Below, piece by piece: positions 1 to 7,818 of a stretch of 13,958 nt of DNA. Both the position numbers and the translations under genes were made by a program. Positions within the stretch are counted from its first letter, which is position 1. Each line of letters starts with the position of its first letter. The DNA comes from Bryobacteraceae bacterium (GTDB lineage: Bacteria > Acidobacteriota > Terriglobia > Bryobacterales > Bryobacteraceae): positions 1 through 13,958 of the forward strand of contig JASHSD010000443.1 in assembly GCA_030036985.1 (NCBI GenBank), given 5' to 3'. Below the pieces are notes generated by a model. The model had not been told where the DNA came from. It searched no databases and saw only the letters and a list, made by a program, of their open reading frames with translations.

Positions 1-671
1 GCGAAGAAGCCGGGCATCGGGGCTTCGACCGCGCCCTCAAGCTTAGACGGATTTACGGCTGCTACTTTTTTTTTACGCGGCGCGGCTTTCTTTTTATGCG
101 CCGGCAGATCGCCCGCGATCTCTTCCTGTGTGCGGCCGGTCTTCACGCTGTATGCGAGATCCTCGATATCCCAAGGCGTCTCCGCGGCTTCGTCCTTTTT
201 CTTAATGATCAGCCACTCGTTGCCCTTGCCGCGGTTCTTCATATGGACGATTGCCCACGTTCCGCTCAGCTTTTCGCCATGCAGGCGGAACTTGAGATCG
301 CCGCGGGCAATCTGCTCCGCGCCGGATTCGTCGCCGATCAGCTCGAACGTGCCGCGATCCCACAGCATCACGCTGCCGCCGCCGTACTCGCCCTTGGGGA
401 TGTTACCTTCGAAATCGCCGTAATCGAGGGGATGGTCTTCCACCATCGCCGCCAGATGCTTCACGGACGGGTCGAGCGAGGGGCCTTTCGGCACAGCCCA
501 CGATTTCAGCGTGCCGTCGATTTCGAGGCGGAAGTCGTAATGGAGGCGGGTCGCGTTGTGGCGCTGGATGAAAAAACGGCCTCCATGTGTGCCGCTCTTC
601 ACTTCCCTGCCCGGCTTCGGCTCGGGCGTTTTATCGAAGTCGCGCTTTCGGGCGTATTCCTGCAAAGACAT
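1..671 (-). CDS. ligD: DNA ligase D, N-terminal part (3'-phosphoesterase domain), cut by window edge
   Basis: ATP-dependent ligase of bacterial non-homologous end joining, which trims and seals double-strand breaks held by Ku. About 223 residues are visible before the reading frame runs off the left edge. Residues about 28-165 are the 3'-phosphoesterase domain: HNATRLHYDFRLE, then LKSWAVPKGPS, VEDHP and GEYGGGSV. By alignment with the Pseudomonas enzyme the metal and catalytic residues are H38, H44, D46, R48 and H80, all present. A Lys-rich linker (HKKKAAPRKKK) follows, then APMPGFF, which resembles the start of the ligase domain. The order is therefore phosphoesterase then ligase; a polymerase domain cannot be judged. 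The ATG at 671 is the first in frame after the divergent promoter gap, with no clear ribosome site. ku lies 62 bases away on the other strand. The family assignment is firm. Confidence 0.93.
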   Translation of the reverse strand, partial: MSLQEYARKRDFDKTPEPKPGREVKSGTHGGRFFIQRHNATRLHYDFRLEIDGTLKSWAVPKGPSLDPSVKHLAAMVEDHPLDYGDFEGNIPKGEYGGGSVMLWDRGTFELIGDESGAEQIARGDLKFRLHGEKLSGTWAIVHMKNRGKGNEWLIIKKKDEAAETPWDIEDLAYSVKTGRTQEEIAGDLPAHKKKAAPRKKKVAAVNPSKLEGAVEAPMPGFF

Positions 672-733
672 AAAGAAGTGGAAATGTTCGCACTACCATG
701 TTATAGCTATACGATGGGGGTCGAAAAGGCTCT
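672..733. promoter_or_regulatory. Divergent ligD/ku promoter region
   Basis: This 62-base gap must carry the promoters for both genes. A perfect 10-base palindrome, TATAGCTATA, sits at 702-711. Read leftward it gives TATAAC (705-700) as a -10 for ligD; read rightward it gives TATACG (708-713) as a -10 for ku. No convincing -35 is seen on either side. AAAAGG at 724-729 is the likely ribosome site of ku. The promoter assignment is inference from position and AT content. Confidence 0.4.
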
Positions 734-1609
734 ATGGCGACGAGTGTTTGGAAAGGACATCTGACGTTCGGACTGGTTTCGCTGCCCGTGCGGTTGTTCA
801 CGGCCGCGCGCAGCGAGATGCTCAGCTTCAACCAACTGCATAAGTCGGATAACTCGCGCATCAAACAGGTGATCTGCTGCCAAGCCGAGGACAAGCCCAT
901 TCCCCGCGACGAAATCGTGAAGGGCTACGAGTACGAAAAGGGCAAGTACGTCGTCATAAACGACGAAGACATCAAGAAAGTCGCGCCGAAGACGGCGAAG
1001 GTCATGGAGATTCAGGAATTCGTCAAGGCTGGCGACGTGGATCCCGTGTATCTGGAAAGCTCCTATTACATGGCGCCGGACGAAGGCGGCGAGAAGCCCT
1101 ACGCGCTGCTGTTCGAAGCGCTCAAACAGACGAAGTATTACGCGATCGCAAAAATTGCCATGCATAACCGCGAGCACGTTGTAATCGTGCGGCCGGGCGA
1201 AAAAGGTATGCTGCTTCACACCATGTATTACGCGGATGAAGTGCGGCGCACGGAGGAGTTTCGCACGGATACGAGCAAGGTCTCCGAGCGGGAAATGAAT
1301 CTGGCGAAGATGCTGGTGGAGTCGCTGGCGGCGGAGTTCGAGCCGGAGAAGTATCACGACACCTACCGCGACAATCTGCAAAAAATGATTGATGCGAAGG
1401 TGGAGGGTCATAAGGTTGTGGAAACGCCTGAGCCGCATGTGGCGCCTGTGATCGACATCATGGACGCCCTGAAGAAGAGCCTCGAGGCGAAGAAGCCCCC
1501 GAAGACGGCCACTACCGCGGCGGGATCGGCCGGCGAGGAAGAATCCGCCGAGGCCGTCGCCGAGCAGCCGAAGCGCAAGCGCGCTCCGCGCAAAGCCAAA
1601 TCCGCGTAA
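734..1609 (+). CDS. ku: Non-homologous end-joining protein Ku
   Basis: Homodimeric ring protein that binds DNA double-strand ends and recruits LigD. The N-terminus, SVWKGHLTFGLVSLPVRLFTA (about residues 4-24), is the hallmark start of bacterial Ku, and the core beta-barrel fold extends to about residue 190 (KGYEYEKGKYVVINDEDI, then ESSYYMAPDEGGEKPYALL). The next part carries the usual MLVESLAAEFEPEKYHDTYRD segment. The last 50 or so residues are a low-complexity Ala/Lys/Arg tail (PKRKRAPRKAKSA), typical of bacterial Ku and implicated in DNA binding and LigD contact. At 291 aa it has normal length. The ATG at 734 follows an AAAAGG at suitable spacing. Divergent arrangement with ligD supports a minimal two-protein repair system. 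Confidence 0.97.
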   Translation: MATSVWKGHLTFGLVSLPVRLFTAARSEMLSFNQLHKSDNSRIKQVICCQAEDKPIPRDEIVKGYEYEKGKYVVINDEDIKKVAPKTAKVMEIQEFVKAGDVDPVYLESSYYMAPDEGGEKPYALLFEALKQTKYYAIAKIAMHNREHVVIVRPGEKGMLLHTMYYADEVRRTEEFRTDTSKVSEREMNLAKMLVESLAAEFEPEKYHDTYRDNLQKMIDAKVEGHKVVETPEPHVAPVIDIMDALKKSLEAKKPPKTATTAAGSAGEEESAEAVAEQPKRKRAPRKAKSA

Positions 1610-1640
1610 ACGCCCCAAGCCGTTCGCTGATATGATGTGG

Positions 1641-1674
1641 CACAGATCTTAGTCTGATACAGATCTTAGTCTGA
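1641..1674. repeat. Two 17-bp tandem direct repeats in the leader of the A-B-A' operon
   Basis: Copies at 1641-1657 and 1658-1674 are identical for 16 bases (ACAGATCTTAGTCTGA) and differ only in the first base. They sit 20 bases upstream of the ATG at 1694 and just before the ribosome site AGGAGG (1681-1686). A TATGAT at 1631-1636 is a possible -10, which would put the repeats at the very start of the transcript. TCTG-ATA-CAGA spans the junction and could pair. They could be a doubled operator, an RNA element, or a chance duplication. Confidence 0.7.
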
Positions 1675-1680
1675 CCCTTC

Positions 1681-1686
1681 AGGAGG
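1681..1686 (+). promoter_or_regulatory. Strong ribosome binding site AGGAGG
   Basis: A perfect AGGAGG, seven bases ahead of the ATG at 1694. It fixes the start of the first gene of the operon. Confidence 0.85.
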
Positions 1687-1693
1687 CCAATAG

Positions 1694-2449
1694 ATGTGGC
1701 GCACCGCGCTTTGCTGCGTGCTGGTCTCGATCAGCGGCTCCGCTTTCGCATTGACTCCCGCCGAACAAAGGGCGGCCGTTGAGGCTGTCCGCGATTACGC
1801 CCTGAGCTATACGAACCGCCTGCCGAACTATACGTGCACGCAAATCACGCGCCAGACGATCCGTCCGTCGGGTCTGATGACCGCTCTTCCCAAAACGACC
1901 GTTGTCGAGGAGCAGCTCAGCTTCGCCGATCGCCAGGAAATTCGCAGGATCACGCGAGTCGATGGCCGCGCGGTTTCCGCGGGAAGCGGCAAAGAACCGG
2001 TGGACATGTCGCACGGGGAGTTCGGAAATCTTCTCGACCTCATCTTCGAGCCGGCGACGGGCGCCGATCTGCACTGGACGCGTGTGGCCAGACTGGGCGG
2101 ACGCATGGTGGATGTTCTCTCCTACCGTGTTCCGCAATCGCACGGCTACGTCCTTACAGAACCCCGGCGCATGACGCAGACGGCTTTTGAAGGATCCGTC
2201 TACGCCGACGCGCAAACGCACGCGGTGCTGCGCATCCAAATGAAATGCGCCATGATTCCCTGGGATTCGCAATATCAGGCAGTCGAATTGACGCTGGACT
2301 ATAAGGCCGCGCGCGTGGCCGGCCGGGAATTCATCCTGCCCTCGCATTTTGTCCTGAATTACCGGACCGACGAAATCGCGGGGGCAAGCGCGGGGGACTA
2401 TACCAGCTATCGCCGCTTCAGCGCCGATACCACGATTCAATTCCAATAA
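1694..2449 (+). CDS. Secreted protein of unknown function, LPNYTCTQIT family (paralogue A)
   Basis: 251 aa, not assignable to a named function. A signal peptide is clear: MWRTALCCVLVSISGSAFA, with cleavage likely after FA (about residue 19), so the protein is exported. The mature part begins LTPAEQRAAVEAVRDYALSYTNRLPNYTCTQIT, a motif seen in many acidobacterial secreted proteins. Cysteines C48 (in NYTCTQ) and C185 (in QMKCAMIP) are the only mature cysteines and are both conserved in the paralogue at 3954-4718, so a disulfide is plausible. Other shared blocks are EEQLSF, GEFGNLL, FEPATGADL, VPQSHGYVLTE, VYADAQT, LTLDYK, FILPSH and YRRFSAD. The start is fixed by AGGAGG at 1681. The next gene starts 2 bases after this stop, so they are cotranslated. 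Composition is beta-rich; no enzyme motif is visible. Confidence 0.85.
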   Translation: MWRTALCCVLVSISGSAFALTPAEQRAAVEAVRDYALSYTNRLPNYTCTQITRQTIRPSGLMTALPKTTVVEEQLSFADRQEIRRITRVDGRAVSAGSGKEPVDMSHGEFGNLLDLIFEPATGADLHWTRVARLGGRMVDVLSYRVPQSHGYVLTEPRRMTQTAFEGSVYADAQTHAVLRIQMKCAMIPWDSQYQAVELTLDYKAARVAGREFILPSHFVLNYRTDEIAGASAGDYTSYRRFSADTTIQFQ

Positions 2450-2451
2450 CC

Positions 2452-3957
2452 ATGCGCGCCTGGATCATTCCGGCCTTGGCGATGGCCGCGGCGCAACAGC
2501 CTTCGCCTGAACCCACGTTTCGCGCCGGAACCGAGTTGATTCAGGTTGACGTGGTCGCACAGGACAAGGACGGCAAGCCGGTGACCGATCTGCGCCGCGA
2601 GGATTTTCAAATCTTCGACAACGGCGCACCGCAGGAGATCCGGCTGTTTCTCGCGGACAGGCCTGCGCCGGCCTCAGGCGCCGCCATGCCTCCCGGCGAG
2701 TTCACGAATCGCATCGTCACCGACGTGCATGGCGGCTATGCGGTGCTGCTTTTCGACAACCTCAACGTCGATCCGGGAAAGGCCTCATTCGGGCATACCG
2801 CCCGGGCAAGGCAAAAGGCCCTACAGGCCCTCGCGACGATCCCGCCGGGCGACAGGATCGCGATCTACGCGTTGGGATGCCGGTTTCAGGTGGTACGGGA
2901 GTTCACGTCGGATCGGGATTTGCTGATGCAGAAACTTGAGGCCTTCGCGCCGGCGCCGGCGGGCTGCCTCGATCCGGGTGAAGGGCCCGAGCATTCGAGG
3001 CTCGGGAACGGGCGAGGACGTGGCGGGCGAGGGACGGGCAGTGACGGCGCACCTGATTTTATTCCGCACGGTGACGACGATTTTGCAAGAGTCGCGTCGG
3101 CCGCGGCTGCCGAGATCGGCGATTCGGAATTCAGCCAGTTGGCCGATCACCTGGCCGGAATCCCCGGGCGCAAGAATCTGCTCTGGCTCACGTCAACATT
3201 CCGGCTGGCGCCCGTCAATATGCAGAAGCTGATCAACGCGGCAGCCGCGATCTATCCGGTCGATACGCTCGGTTCAATGATTGCCATGGCAAGCGCGAAG
3301 AAAGCGCGCGCCGCGATGCTCAATGCGATCGCCGCGCCGAGCGGCGGCATTTTCTATTTCGATCGCGACGATCTCGACGTGGCGATCCGCGGAGCCCTGA
3401 ACGACGGCCTTATTAGTTACACTCTCGGGTTCTATCAAACCGATGACGACAAGCGAACGCCGGTCCATCAGATCGGCGTTCGCGTGAGCCGGCCGGGCGT
3501 CATTCTGCGTTACCGGACCAGCTACACAATCCAGCCGCCGCAGCCGGCGTCGACGAACCCTGTACACGATCTGATTCAGGCGATGAACCGGCCGGTGGAT
3601 GCGACGGCGATCGGCATCACAGCCTCGGCCGCGCGTATCGCGGATCGCCTGGATCTCTCGGTGAACTTCGAGATCGCGGCTCTGGACCTCAAACTCACCG
3701 ACGGACTTTGGAAGGGCCAGACCGAATTACTGGCTCGTTTCGCGACAGCCGACGGCGTTCAGGCCGGCGACACGCTGGCGGAAACCGTGACGTTCAATCT
3801 CCGGCCGGCCACGTACGCTTCGATGCTGGAAAAAGGCGCGCACTATCACAAGGAGATCCCGGTCCCGGCGAACGCGGTGGAACTGAAGCTGCTGGTCGGC
3901 AGCCTGGCTTCCGGGAAAATTGGCACGCTGACCATACCGCTGGCGGAGGTCAAGTGA
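2452..3957 (+). CDS. Secreted VWFA-related protein, acidobacterial type
   Basis: 501 aa, matching the VWFA-related acidobacterial domain family (TIGR03436-like). A short export signal (MRAWIIPALAMAAA) is followed by TELIQVDVVAQDKDGKPVTDLRREDFQIFDNG, the conserved beta domain that opens this family. The von Willebrand A-like core runs from about residue 93 (HGGYAVLLFDNLNVD) through LQALATIPPGDRIAIYAL to GRKNLLWLTSTF and YPVDTLG (Y268-D271). The metal-site motif DxSxS is replaced by D102-N-L-N-V, so classical metal-dependent ligand binding is doubtful. A Gly/Arg-rich insert (about residues 184-200) interrupts the core, and a beta-rich domain of about 140 residues ends the protein. It starts 2 bases after gene A and its stop overlaps the GTG of gene A' by 4 bases. 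Its role is unknown; adhesion or protein-protein scaffolding at the envelope is inference. Confidence 0.88.
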   Translation: MRAWIIPALAMAAAQQPSPEPTFRAGTELIQVDVVAQDKDGKPVTDLRREDFQIFDNGAPQEIRLFLADRPAPASGAAMPPGEFTNRIVTDVHGGYAVLLFDNLNVDPGKASFGHTARARQKALQALATIPPGDRIAIYALGCRFQVVREFTSDRDLLMQKLEAFAPAPAGCLDPGEGPEHSRLGNGRGRGGRGTGSDGAPDFIPHGDDDFARVASAAAAEIGDSEFSQLADHLAGIPGRKNLLWLTSTFRLAPVNMQKLINAAAAIYPVDTLGSMIAMASAKKARAAMLNAIAAPSGGIFYFDRDDLDVAIRGALNDGLISYTLGFYQTDDDKRTPVHQIGVRVSRPGVILRYRTSYTIQPPQPASTNPVHDLIQAMNRPVDATAIGITASAARIADRLDLSVNFEIAALDLKLTDGLWKGQTELLARFATADGVQAGDTLAETVTFNLRPATYASMLEKGAHYHKEIPVPANAVELKLLVGSLASGKIGTLTIPLAEVK

Positions 3958-4718
3958 GCCAGGTAATTTTCTGCGCGTTTATCCTCGTCGCCGGCTCCGC
4001 GTTTGGCCAGAGTCTGAATCCTGCCCAACAGACCGCGGCGATTCAGGCGGTGCGGGAATACGCGCTCACCTACACGAAGGCCCTGCCGAATTACACGTGC
4101 ACGCAGATCACGCGGGAAGAGATTGTCCAATACCCGCCCGCCATCGAATCCAACCTGATCGAAGAACAACTCAGCTTCACCGGCGACAGAGAGATCCGAA
4201 AGGTCACAAAAATCAACGGCAGAAAGGCTTCGCCCAACGGCCGGGATCAACTCATGGGGACGCCGTCGCGGGGCGAGTTCGGAAATCTTCTCGAAAACAT
4301 CTTCGATCCGCGGAGCGGCGCGGACGTTCGCTTCGACCGCGTGACCACGCGAAGTCGCCGGCGGGTGTATGTTTTCGCCTTCACCGTGCCTCAATCCAGC
4401 GGCTACGTTCTTACGGAGACGAAGCGCCGAATCCGCGTTCCCTTCAAAGGATTCGTCTACGCCGATGCGGAGACGAACGCGGTGCTGCGAATCGAGATGC
4501 AATGCGCGAACATCCCCGCCGGCTCGGAATACTATTCGGCGAGCGTTACGCTCGACTACAAGCCGGCGACGATCGCCGGCCGGACGTTCATTCTCCCGGC
4601 CCACTCGGCCGCGCATTACTACATGGTCGGGGGCAGGGAAACCAACGACTCGGATTACAAAGCCTATCGGCGGTTCAGCGCCGACGAGGCGGTGACATTC
4701 GAAGGCCAGGCTCGATAG
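3954..4718 (+). CDS. Secreted protein of unknown function, LPNYTCTQIT family (paralogue A')
   Basis: 254 aa from a GTG start at 3954, chosen because GGAGGT lies at 3945-3950 and the GTG overlaps the upstream stop by four bases (GTGA), a standard coupling arrangement. The same frame is open upstream, inside the VWFA gene, but that part is not plausible as protein. The N-terminus MSQVIFCAFILVAGSAFG is a signal peptide, cleaved before QSLNP. It is a clear paralogue of the protein at 1694-2449: LPNYTCTQIT, EEQLSF, GEFGNLLENIFDP, VPQSSGYVLTET, VYADAET, VTLDYKPA, FILPAH and YRRFSADE align along the whole length without large gaps, and I judge roughly half the residues identical. C49 and C184 match C48 and C185 of A. 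Function unknown; export and co-expression with the VWFA protein suggest they act together. Confidence 0.85.
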   Translation: MSQVIFCAFILVAGSAFGQSLNPAQQTAAIQAVREYALTYTKALPNYTCTQITREEIVQYPPAIESNLIEEQLSFTGDREIRKVTKINGRKASPNGRDQLMGTPSRGEFGNLLENIFDPRSGADVRFDRVTTRSRRRVYVFAFTVPQSSGYVLTETKRRIRVPFKGFVYADAETNAVLRIEMQCANIPAGSEYYSASVTLDYKPATIAGRTFILPAHSAAHYYMVGGRETNDSDYKAYRRFSADEAVTFEGQAR

Positions 4719-4763
4719 CTCGCCGTGGCGCCCGACGTGCTTGACTCCGGTAGGGGAAAACGA

Positions 4764-5057
4764 ATGTTTCGCAAATCGCTTCTGTCCGCAGTATTTGGCG
4801 CGTTCCTGGCAGTTGGAGCCGCGAACGCTCAGGTGGTCGTACCGGTCGCTCCGCCGCGGCCGCTGGTTGAACACAGGGTTCCCGCGCCAGGACCGGGCTA
4901 CGTATGGACTCCGGGCTATCATCGCTGGGACGGCAGAGCTTACGTGTGGGTTCCCGGCGCGTGGATGCGGCCGCCTCGTCCGCATGCGCATTGGGTTGCC
5001 GCTCACTGGGCTCGACGCCGCGGCGGCTGGGTGCTCGTCGAAGGGCACTGGCGCTGA
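4764..5057 (+). CDS. Small secreted WXXGXW-repeat protein
   Basis: 97 aa from the ATG at 4764, preceded by AGGGG (4752-4756). An upstream GTG at 4725 would only add 13 residues ahead of the signal peptide and is less likely. Residues 1-23 (MFRKSLLSAVFGAFLAVGAANAQ) are a typical signal peptide with AxA cleavage. The mature 74 residues are Pro/Trp/His-rich and carry three related units: YVWTPGYHRW, YVWVPGAWM and WVLVEGHWR, the W-x-x-G-x-W repeat family found in many Gram-negative envelope proteins of unknown function. It lies 45 bases after A' on the same strand and may be read from the same transcript. Confidence 0.8.
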   Translation: MFRKSLLSAVFGAFLAVGAANAQVVVPVAPPRPLVEHRVPAPGPGYVWTPGYHRWDGRAYVWVPGAWMRPPRPHAHWVAAHWARRRGGWVLVEGHWR

Positions 5058-5226
5058 TCGCGCTCACGCCGGAAATTTCAGCCATTCATTACCAAATTTC
5101 AAACCTCCGCGGGTGACGCGTTACATTTGAATAGTATGAAAAGGCCCGCAGGGAGCGGCGTCCCCGCTCCGAATATGGCGTCAACTTCCCTGCGCGGTCC
5201 GACGCCCCTGATCGCGTACGTCCGCT
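5058..5226. promoter_or_regulatory. Leader and probable promoter region of the glucan phosphorylase gene
   Basis: This gap holds an AT-rich patch in otherwise GC-rich DNA. GAAATTT (5072-5078) and AAATTTC (5094-5100) form a 7-base inverted repeat with a 15-base spacer, which could be an operator or a weak terminator. TAGTAT at 5132-5137 is a possible -10 with no clear -35. A perfect 7-bp hairpin follows: GGAGCGG (5152-5158) pairs with CCGCTCC (5164-5170) around a 5-base loop, 56 bases ahead of the start codon. No ribosome site of standard sequence precedes the ATG at 5227. Confidence 0.4.
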
Positions 5227-7788
5227 ATGTCGTTTAATATTCAACCGATTCGCGAGTTTGTCGTGCGTCCGGCGTTGCCGCCGCAGTTGTCGCGCATGTC
5301 GGAACTGGCCTACAACATTTTGTGGGCCTGGGAACCTTCCATTCGAACGCTGTTTCGCCGGCTGGATCCCGTCTTGTGGAAGGAGGCCGGTTATAACCCG
5401 GTCGTCATGCTGGGGCGCGTCTCGCAGAATACGCTGGAGCGCGCCGCCGTCGATCCCCGTTATCTCGCCCAATACCAGCTGGCCTGCCAGCGCTTCGACC
5501 GCCACATGCAGCGGGAGAGCGCCGAAAGCCACCGGAAATCCGGCAAGCTGATCGCGTATTTTTCCGCCGAATACGGCCTCACCGAATGCATGCCCGTGTA
5601 TTCGGGCGGCCTCGGCGTGCTTTCGGGCGACCACATGAAATCGGCGAGCGACGTGGATCTGCCCATCGTGGGCGTGGCGCTGCTCTACCAACTCGGTTAC
5701 TTCCGGCAGTTTCTCAATGCGGACGGCTGGCAGCAGGAACGATACCTCGAGAACGATTTCTACTCGCTCCCGATTCAGCCCGCCAACGGAACGGATGGCG
5801 AACAGCAGATCGTTTACGTGCAGCTTCCCGCCGGCCCTGTGGCGATTCGCCTATGGACGATGGACGTCGGCCGGGTCAAGATACTGTTCCTCGACACCAA
5901 CACGCCTCTGAACGTGCGGCCCGAGGACCGCGCCATCGCCAGCCAGCTCTATGGCGGGGATAACGACACCCGCATCCGGCAGGAAATCGTGCTCGGGATC
6001 GGCGGCATGCGCGCGCTGGAGGCGCTCGGCTACAAGCCGACCGTGTTCCACATGAACGAAGGGCACTCGGCGTTTCTGGCCATCGAACGCATCCGCCTTT
6101 TCATCGAGCGCCAGCGCTTGACCTTCGACGAAGCGCTCGAAGCGACGCGCGTCAACAACGTTTTCACCACCCATACTCCGGTGCCGGCCGGCATCGATCT
6201 CTTCGATCCCGGCCTTGTTTACCATTACTTCAATCAATACTGCCGCGATTCGAAGATCGAGTTCGATCGTTTCATGGCGCTGGGCCGGCGCAACGCGCAG
6301 GACGGCGGGGAGCCGCTTTCGATGGCGATTCTCGCCCTGAACACTTCGGCCTACCGCAATGCCGTCAGCCGGCTGCACCGCGAAGTGTCGCAGGATCTGT
6401 GGCACTCGCTCTGGCCCACGCTGCCGGTTTGGGAGACGCCGATTACCTCGATCACCAACGGCGTTCACGTGCCGAGCTGGGTCAACGGCGACATCTCCGA
6501 CCTCTACGATCAGTACCTCGAACCCGACTGGCGCAATCGCTGGAACGATCCGGCGGTGTGGAACCAGGTCAAGGACATTCCCGACGAAGAGCTTTTCGAA
6601 GTGCATCGGCGACGCAAGCGGCGTCTGATCGCGTTCATCCGCGAGCGGCAGACGGCTTCCGCATTGCGGCGGAAAGCCGCGGCATCCGAACTGCGGCACG
6701 CGGGCGAAGTGCTGGAGCCGCACGCGCTGACCATCGGCTTTGCGCGGCGCTTCGCCACTTACAAGCGCGCCACGCTTCTGTTTCGCGATGTGGATCGGCT
6801 TAAGAAGATTCTCTGCGATCGCGAGCGTCCGGTGCAGATCATCATCGCGGGGAAGGCGCACCCGAAGGACCAGCCGGGGAAATCGTTCATCCGCGAAATC
6901 GTCACGCTTTCGCGCGATGCCGATCTGTGGCGGCATATCGTCTTCGTCGAAGACTACGATTTGAAGGTCGCGCGAGAGATCGTGCAGGGCGTTGACCTCT
7001 GGCTGAACAATCCGCGGCGCGGCGAGGAAGCCTGCGGCACGTCAGGCATGAAAGCGGCCATTAACGGCGTTCTCAACCTGTCGGTGCTGGACGGCTGGTT
7101 CGACGAAGCGTACGAAATGTCGGGCGGCTGGGCGATCGGCGATCGGGAGCCTTATTCCGAGGACCAGGACGCGATCCACGCAAGCAATATCTACTATCTG
7201 CTGGAACGCGAGATCGTCCCGTTGTTTTACGCGCATTCCGAGAGCGGACTTTCCTCGGAATGGGTGAAGCGCATGAAGACCAGCATGATGAACCTGACGC
7301 CGGCTTTCGACGCCCGGCGCATGGTGCATGAATATGCGGCGGAGCTGTACGATCCCGCGCACGAGAACTGGCTGCGGGTGCGCGCTAACGACTTCGAAGA
7401 CGCGCGCCGGCGTTCGCGCTGGAATGCGCGTGTGCGCGAGATCTGGCCGCAGGTCAATTTCGTGGATATGGGTCCCGCGCCGCAGGGTCCGGTGATGGCC
7501 GGACGGCCGGTGGAAGTGCGCACGGCGATTCGGCTGGCCGGGCTGAAGCCCGAGGATGTGCGGGTCGAATGCGTGATCGGGCGCATCGGCGCCAGCGGTG
7601 GGCTTGAAGAGACCGAGGTAGTGCTGATGCCGAGCAAATCGTTCGAGGGCGAGGTCGGGGTCTTCGAGCGCGAGATTGTGCCTGCGCAGACCGGCAGGTT
7701 GGGATATGCGGTGCGGGTCAGCCCGAACCATTACGACGATCCGCTGACGCGGCCGGTGACGAGTTTGCTGAAATGGGGAGCGCGTTAG
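5227..7788 (+). CDS. glgP: Alpha-glucan (glycogen/maltodextrin) phosphorylase, GT35
   Basis: Cytoplasmic enzyme that releases glucose-1-phosphate from alpha-1,4-glucan ends using phosphate and pyridoxal phosphate. At 853 aa it belongs to the shorter bacterial/archaeal phosphorylase branch (TIGR02094-like) rather than the E. coli MalP type. Residues about 14-100 are the N-terminal domain usual in this branch (LPPQLSRMSELAYNILWAWEP, then DPVLWKEAGYNPV). The catalytic part starts at YFSAEYGLTE and GGLGVLSGDHMKSASD (about residues 126-142), with VFHMNEGHSAFL, TTHTPVPAGID and ITNGVHVPSW. The PLP lysine is K609 in GEEACGTSGMKAAINGVLN; RFATYKR and AGKAHPKDQ form phosphate/sugar contacts. About 130 C-terminal residues form an extra beta domain (VEVRTAIRLAGLKPEDVRVE). 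The ATG at 5227 fits the N-terminal domain but lacks a clear ribosome site. The gene stands alone, with no other glycogen gene in view. Confidence 0.95.
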   Translation: MSFNIQPIREFVVRPALPPQLSRMSELAYNILWAWEPSIRTLFRRLDPVLWKEAGYNPVVMLGRVSQNTLERAAVDPRYLAQYQLACQRFDRHMQRESAESHRKSGKLIAYFSAEYGLTECMPVYSGGLGVLSGDHMKSASDVDLPIVGVALLYQLGYFRQFLNADGWQQERYLENDFYSLPIQPANGTDGEQQIVYVQLPAGPVAIRLWTMDVGRVKILFLDTNTPLNVRPEDRAIASQLYGGDNDTRIRQEIVLGIGGMRALEALGYKPTVFHMNEGHSAFLAIERIRLFIERQRLTFDEALEATRVNNVFTTHTPVPAGIDLFDPGLVYHYFNQYCRDSKIEFDRFMALGRRNAQDGGEPLSMAILALNTSAYRNAVSRLHREVSQDLWHSLWPTLPVWETPITSITNGVHVPSWVNGDISDLYDQYLEPDWRNRWNDPAVWNQVKDIPDEELFEVHRRRKRRLIAFIRERQTASALRRKAAASELRHAGEVLEPHALTIGFARRFATYKRATLLFRDVDRLKKILCDRERPVQIIIAGKAHPKDQPGKSFIREIVTLSRDADLWRHIVFVEDYDLKVAREIVQGVDLWLNNPRRGEEACGTSGMKAAINGVLNLSVLDGWFDEAYEMSGGWAIGDREPYSEDQDAIHASNIYYLLEREIVPLFYAHSESGLSSEWVKRMKTSMMNLTPAFDARRMVHEYAAELYDPAHENWLRVRANDFEDARRRSRWNARVREIWPQVNFVDMGPAPQGPVMAGRPVEVRTAIRLAGLKPEDVRVECVIGRIGASGGLEETEVVLMPSKSFEGEVGVFEREIVPAQTGRLGYAVRVSPNHYDDPLTRPVTSLLKWGAR

Positions 7789-7818
7789 CCCGGGGTTCTC
7801 ACATGCTCGAGCCCAAAA

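Noticed and set aside
707..1618. 303-codon frame antisense to ku
   Set aside because: Fully opposite a certain gene; Arg/Leu/His-rich composition is that of a shadow frame in GC-rich DNA.
3708..3953. Longer start for paralogue A' inside the VWFA gene
   Set aside because: That part overlaps another coding frame and lacks a signal peptide, whereas GTG 3954 has GGAGGT and a signal peptide directly after it.
3846..5048. 400-codon minus-strand frame opposite the A' gene and WXXGXW gene
   Set aside because: Runs across three real plus-strand genes, is Arg/Pro-rich and has no recognisable domain.
5132..5137. Confident promoter for the phosphorylase gene at TAGTAT
   Set aside because: No -35 at acceptable spacing; kept only as a low-confidence remark.
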